DNA from: Amycolatopsis anabasis
Lineage (GTDB): Bacteria > Actinomycetota > Actinomycetes > Mycobacteriales > Pseudonocardiaceae
Direction: 5' to 3'
DNA length: 64,000 nt
NCBI RefSeq assembly: GCF_009765355.1
Contig: NZ_VTHK01000030.1
Span: 1 to 64,000, forward strand
Part shown: one piece after another, positions 61,169-64,000 of the stretch
Position numbering within the stretch: the first letter of the stretch is position 1
Layout of the letters: each line of letters begins with the position of its first letter
Translations under genes and position numbers: made by a program
Notes under the pieces: generated by a model
The model's input: only the letters and a program-made list of their open reading frames with translations
The model's database searches: none
What the model was told of the DNA's origin: nothing

Positions 61169-63043
61169 TTAGCCGCGGAGGATGGTGCGGAGGGCGTCCA
61201 GGACGCCGGGGTCTTCGATGGTCGAGGGGACCGGTTCGTCGCGGCCGTCGGCGATGCCGCGCATGGTCTTGCGCAGGATCTTGCCCGAGCGGGTCTTCGG
61301 CAGTGCGTCCACAACGGACACATCGCGGAACGCGGCGACCGGGCCGATGTCCCGGCGCACGGCGGCGACCAGCTCCTCGCGCAGCCGCTCCTCGGGAATG
61401 TCCACTCCGGACTTGAGCACCACGAATCCCCGCGGCAGCTGGCCCTTCAGCTGGTCCCGCACGCCGATCACCGCGCATTCGGCGACCGCGGGATGCGCGG
61501 CGAGGACCGCCTCCATCGAACCGGTGGACAGCCGGTGCCCGGCCACGTTGATCACGTCGTCGGTGCGGCCCATGACGAACAGGTAGCCGTCCTCGTCGAG
61601 GTAACCCGAATCGCCGGTGAGGTAGTAACCCTCGTACCGGGACAGATACGCCTCGATGAACCGCGCGTCGTCGCCCCACAGCGTGGGCAGCGAACCGGGC
61701 GGCAGCGGCAGCTTGATCGCGATCGCGCCTTCCTGCCCGGCGGGCAGCGGATCGCCGGACTGGTCGAGGATCTCGACGTTCCAGCCGGGCACGGGTTTGG
61801 TGGCCGAACCCGGTTTGACCGGCATCGGTTCCAGGCCGCGCGGATTCGCCGCGATCGGCCAGCCGGTCTCGGTCTGCCACCAGTGGTCGATCACCGGAGT
61901 GCCGAGGACCTTCGACGCCCAGTGGTAGGTCTCCGGGTCGAGGCGCTCGCCCGCCAGGAACAGCGTGCGGAACTTCGACAGGTCGTACTTCGCCAGTTCG
62001 GCGGCATCCGGATCGACCTTCTTGATCGCGCGCAGCGCGGTGGGCGCGGTGAACAACGCCTGCACGCCGTGGTCGGAGATCACCCGCCAGAACGCCCCGG
62101 CGTCCGGGGTGCCGACCGGTTTTCCTTCGTACAGCACGGTTGTCGCGCCGATCAGCAGAGGCGCGTAGACGATGTAGGAATGCCCGACGACCCAGCCGAC
62201 GTCGGACGCGGTCCACCACACGTCACCGGGCTGGATGTCGTAGACCGCGCCCATCGACCAGGCCAGCGCGACCGCGTGCCCGCCGGTGTCGCGCACGACG
62301 CCCTTCGGTTTCCCGGTGGTGCCGGAGGTGTAGAGGATGTAGAGCGGATCGGTGGCCGCCACCGGGACCGGATCGGCCGGGGTCGCGCCGGGCACCAGAT
62401 CGGCCCAGTCGATGTCCCGCGCGGAGAGTTCGGCGCGAGCGGCTTCGCGTTGCAGGACAACGACTTTGTCCGGCTGGTGCGTGGTGGCGGCCAGGGCCTC
62501 GTCGATGATCGGCTTGTACTCCACGATCCGGGTCGGCTCGATCCCGCACGACGCGGCGACGATGACCTTCGGCTTGGCGTCCTCGATCCGCGCCGCCAGC
62601 TCCTTCGGCGCGAAACCGCCGAACACCACCGAATGCACCGCGCCGATCCGGGCGCAGCCGAGCATCGCGATGGCCGCCTCGGGCACCATCGGCAGGTAGA
62701 TGATCACCCGGTCGCCCTTGCCGACGCCCAGCGAACGCAGTGCGCCCGCGAACCGGGCCACCTCGTCGCGCAGTTCGGCGTAGCTGTATCTGGTGACCGT
62801 GCCGGTGACCGGGGAATCCCAGATGAGCGCGGTCTGCTCGCCCCTGCCCTGTGCGACGTGTCGATCAAGGGCGTTGTACGAGGTGTTCAGCTCACCGTCG
62901 GGGAACCACCGGTAGAGCGGCGCGTTCGCGGAATCCAGTGCGCGCGCAGGCGGGCGGGACCAGTCGATCGCCGCCGCGGCCGCCAGCCAGAACCCGTCCG
63001 AATCGTCCAAACTGCGCTGATAAGTGTCGGCGTAGGCACCCAT
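61169..63043 (-). CDS. prpE: Propionyl-CoA synthetase
   Basis: The 624-residue acyl-CoA synthetase activates propionate (or acetate) to the CoA thioester via an acyl-adenylate. It has LYILYTSGTTGKPKGVVRDT, DVWWTASDVGWVVGHSYIV, DHWWQTETGWPIAANPRG and the C-terminal LPKTRSGKILRKTMRG, where Lys is the usual acetylation site. The sequence GHSYIVYAPL and length are nearer PrpE than Acs. No methylcitrate genes are in view. A strong terminator follows. Confidence 0.9.
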   Translation of the reverse strand: MGAYADTYQRSLDDSDGFWLAAAAAIDWSRPPARALDSANAPLYRWFPDGELNTSYNALDRHVAQGRGEQTALIWDSPVTGTVTRYSYAELRDEVARFAGALRSLGVGKGDRVIIYLPMVPEAAIAMLGCARIGAVHSVVFGGFAPKELAARIEDAKPKVIVAASCGIEPTRIVEYKPIIDEALAATTHQPDKVVVLQREAARAELSARDIDWADLVPGATPADPVPVAATDPLYILYTSGTTGKPKGVVRDTGGHAVALAWSMGAVYDIQPGDVWWTASDVGWVVGHSYIVYAPLLIGATTVLYEGKPVGTPDAGAFWRVISDHGVQALFTAPTALRAIKKVDPDAAELAKYDLSKFRTLFLAGERLDPETYHWASKVLGTPVIDHWWQTETGWPIAANPRGLEPMPVKPGSATKPVPGWNVEILDQSGDPLPAGQEGAIAIKLPLPPGSLPTLWGDDARFIEAYLSRYEGYYLTGDSGYLDEDGYLFVMGRTDDVINVAGHRLSTGSMEAVLAAHPAVAECAVIGVRDQLKGQLPRGFVVLKSGVDIPEERLREELVAAVRRDIGPVAAFRDVSVVDALPKTRSGKILRKTMRGIADGRDEPVPSTIEDPGVLDALRTILRG

Positions 63044-63085
63044 CGGGCGACCATAACCGAAGATCGCCCACAGGCAACTCTCTAC

Positions 63086-63481
63086 TCAGGTGAAGATCTG
63101 GCCGATGCTCTCGCTCGTCTTCGCGACGACCTCGCTCACCTGCGACACCTCGGTCAGCAGCCCCTTGACCTTCGCCCACCGGCTGCGCACGACCGCCGGT
63201 TCGACCTCCTCGGCACGCGCCGGATCGCCCAGATTCCGGGCGTCCTGGACGAGATCGGCGAGGTTGTCCTCGAGGACCTCCCTGCCCGCCGGTTCCCGAT
63301 CGGCGACTTCCGCTCGCAGCCGTTCCAGCAGCTCGATCAGCTCGGCCAGGGCCTGCTCGCGGCCTTCCGGGGCCGCGTAGTAGGTGCCGCCGCTGATCGC
63401 GCCGCTGCTGGTGCCGCCGGTGATGATCGGGGCGTTGCTGACCCCGTGGATGTTGACCTGGTGGCGAGGCTCCTTGCTCAC
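63086..63481 (-). CDS. Small helical protein with N-terminal GGTSSG motif
   Basis: The 131-residue protein starts with NIHGVSNAPIITGG, a short motif of the form SNAPIIxGGTSSGxISGGT (about residues 10-28) that is also found at the end of the upstream protein. The rest is helical: ALAELIELLERLRAEVADRE and AKVKGLLTEVSQVSEVVAKT. The GTG at 63481 overlaps the upstream stop by four bases. The arrangement recalls amyloid-signalling pairs; function is unknown. Confidence 0.7.
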   Translation of the reverse strand: MSKEPRHQVNIHGVSNAPIITGGTSSGAISGGTYYAAPEGREQALAELIELLERLRAEVADREPAGREVLEDNLADLVQDARNLGDPARAEEVEPAVVRSRWAKVKGLLTEVSQVSEVVAKTSESIGQIFT

Positions 63482-64000
63482 TTCTTCCCTCCGGAGGCGG
63501 GTTTGGCCTGGCCGACGGTGCCGCCGCTGATCGGGCCGCTGCTCGTGCCGCCGAGGATGATCGGGGCGTTGCTGGTGCCGTTGATGTTGACGTCGTTGTT
63601 GACGACCATCAGCGCGCGCTGTTCGAACTGGGCCGCCGAGTATCCGGCGTCCCGCATGATCTGGCTGATCGCGGGCACCAGGCGGCTTTCCATGATCTTG
63701 TCGTAGCGGTCGACGTCGACGACCTGGAAGTAGTTGCGGTACTCGGCCGCCGCGGCCATTTCCCGCAGCGTGCTCAGGGATCCGTAGCGATCCGGGTCGA
63801 TCACGCCGCGTTCCCGGGTCAGCGGGCGCAGCCAGGACAGCACACCGAGGATCCGGGCCGGGACGGTCGCGGGCAGTTTGAGCCAGTCCAGCACGCCCTG
63901 CCCGACCGGGCGCAGCGAATCCGGCGGGAGCTTGTCGATCGCCTGGTACGCGGGCCGGATCGGCGGCAGCACGCACGGCGTCCATTCGAGGTACAGCGTG
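63478..64000 (-). CDS. Partial protein with C-terminal GGTSSG motif
   Basis: The frame runs off the right edge, reading TLYLEWTPCVLPPIRPAY at the margin, so the start is outside the window. The visible part is soluble, with PATVPARILGVLSWLRPLTR and EYRNYFQVVDVDRYDKIMES. The C-terminus holds NGTSNAPIILGGTSSG and continues PISGGT, the same motif as at the N-terminus of the next gene. The family is not recognised. It overlaps the next gene by four bases. Confidence 0.7.
   Translation of the reverse strand, partial: TLYLEWTPCVLPPIRPAYQAIDKLPPDSLRPVGQGVLDWLKLPATVPARILGVLSWLRPLTRERGVIDPDRYGSLSTLREMAAAAEYRNYFQVVDVDRYDKIMESRLVPAISQIMRDAGYSAAQFEQRALMVVNNDVNINGTSNAPIILGGTSSGPISGGTVGQAKPASGGKK

Noticed and set aside
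1..64000. CRISPR arrays and ribosomal RNA genes
   Set aside because: No regularly spaced direct repeats and no rRNA sequence were seen.

Overview
This is a high-GC actinobacterial chromosome segment, most likely from Amycolatopsis or a close relative in the Pseudonocardiaceae. The evidence is the GC-rich codon use, the many GTG starts and 4-bp gene overlaps, the XRE/DUF5753 plus DUF397 pair, the mycothiol-type DinB protein, and gene content that follows the mycobacterial pepD-moaB2-mscL-Rv0991c-Rv0992c-galU-moeA-rimJ region. No species was established.

Positions 1-19270 are a conserved core. They hold a frameshifted DeoR regulator with galT, an HtrA-type membrane protease, a five-gene minus-strand operon (GT2, DUF2064, methyltransferase, molybdopterin oxidoreductase, membrane protein) and a divergent membrane protein with a response regulator and sensor kinase. 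An NDP-sugar epimerase, moaB, mscL and a SAF-domain protein follow. Next come a Ruc-like zinc-ribbon chaperone under a CIRCE operator, 5-formyl-THF cyclo-ligase, galU, the gephyrin-like Glp, a RimJ-type acetyltransferase, the Glp receptor GlpR, and tRNA-Ala(CGC).

Positions about 19300-44480 are an accessory island with many remnants: an IS982-family element, an IS256 transposase relic, a serine-recombinase relic, a deleted cytosine methyltransferase and a decayed vsr. Its intact content is two interleaved defence modules. Module A (24963-36151, probably with the methyltransferase at 37539) is a translationally coupled operon: a sacsin/Hsp90-type ATPase fused to an SF2 helicase, a NERD-nuclease/SF1-helicase fusion, a DrmA-like helicase and a DrmB-like DUF1998 protein. 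It looks like a DISARM variant without DrmC. The adjacent methyltransferase has arginine where the catalytic cysteine should be. Module B (38561-44242) is an intact cytosine-5 methyltransferase converging on a minus-strand operon of an HTH-GHKL (paraMORC-like) ATPase, an unknown protein and a DUF6339-like protein. Vsr endonuclease genes lie at both ends of the island, intact on the left and decayed on the right.

Positions 44487-64000 return to ordinary actinobacterial genes: secreted lipase, DUF6308 protein, phytoene-desaturase-like oxidoreductase, S15 peptidase, PLP decarboxylase, GH29 alpha-L-fucosidase with PA14, a TetR plus SGNH hydrolase pair with a striking operator, a DinB-like protein, a MOSC protein with TetR, a GH20 hexosaminidase with a DasR-like site, an inositol-monophosphatase-like protein, the XRE/DUF397 pair and propionyl-CoA synthetase. 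At the right edge two overlapping small genes share a short Gly/Ser motif in an arrangement that recalls bacterial amyloid-signalling pairs.

All functional statements are from reading the sequence and family knowledge; no database search was run.
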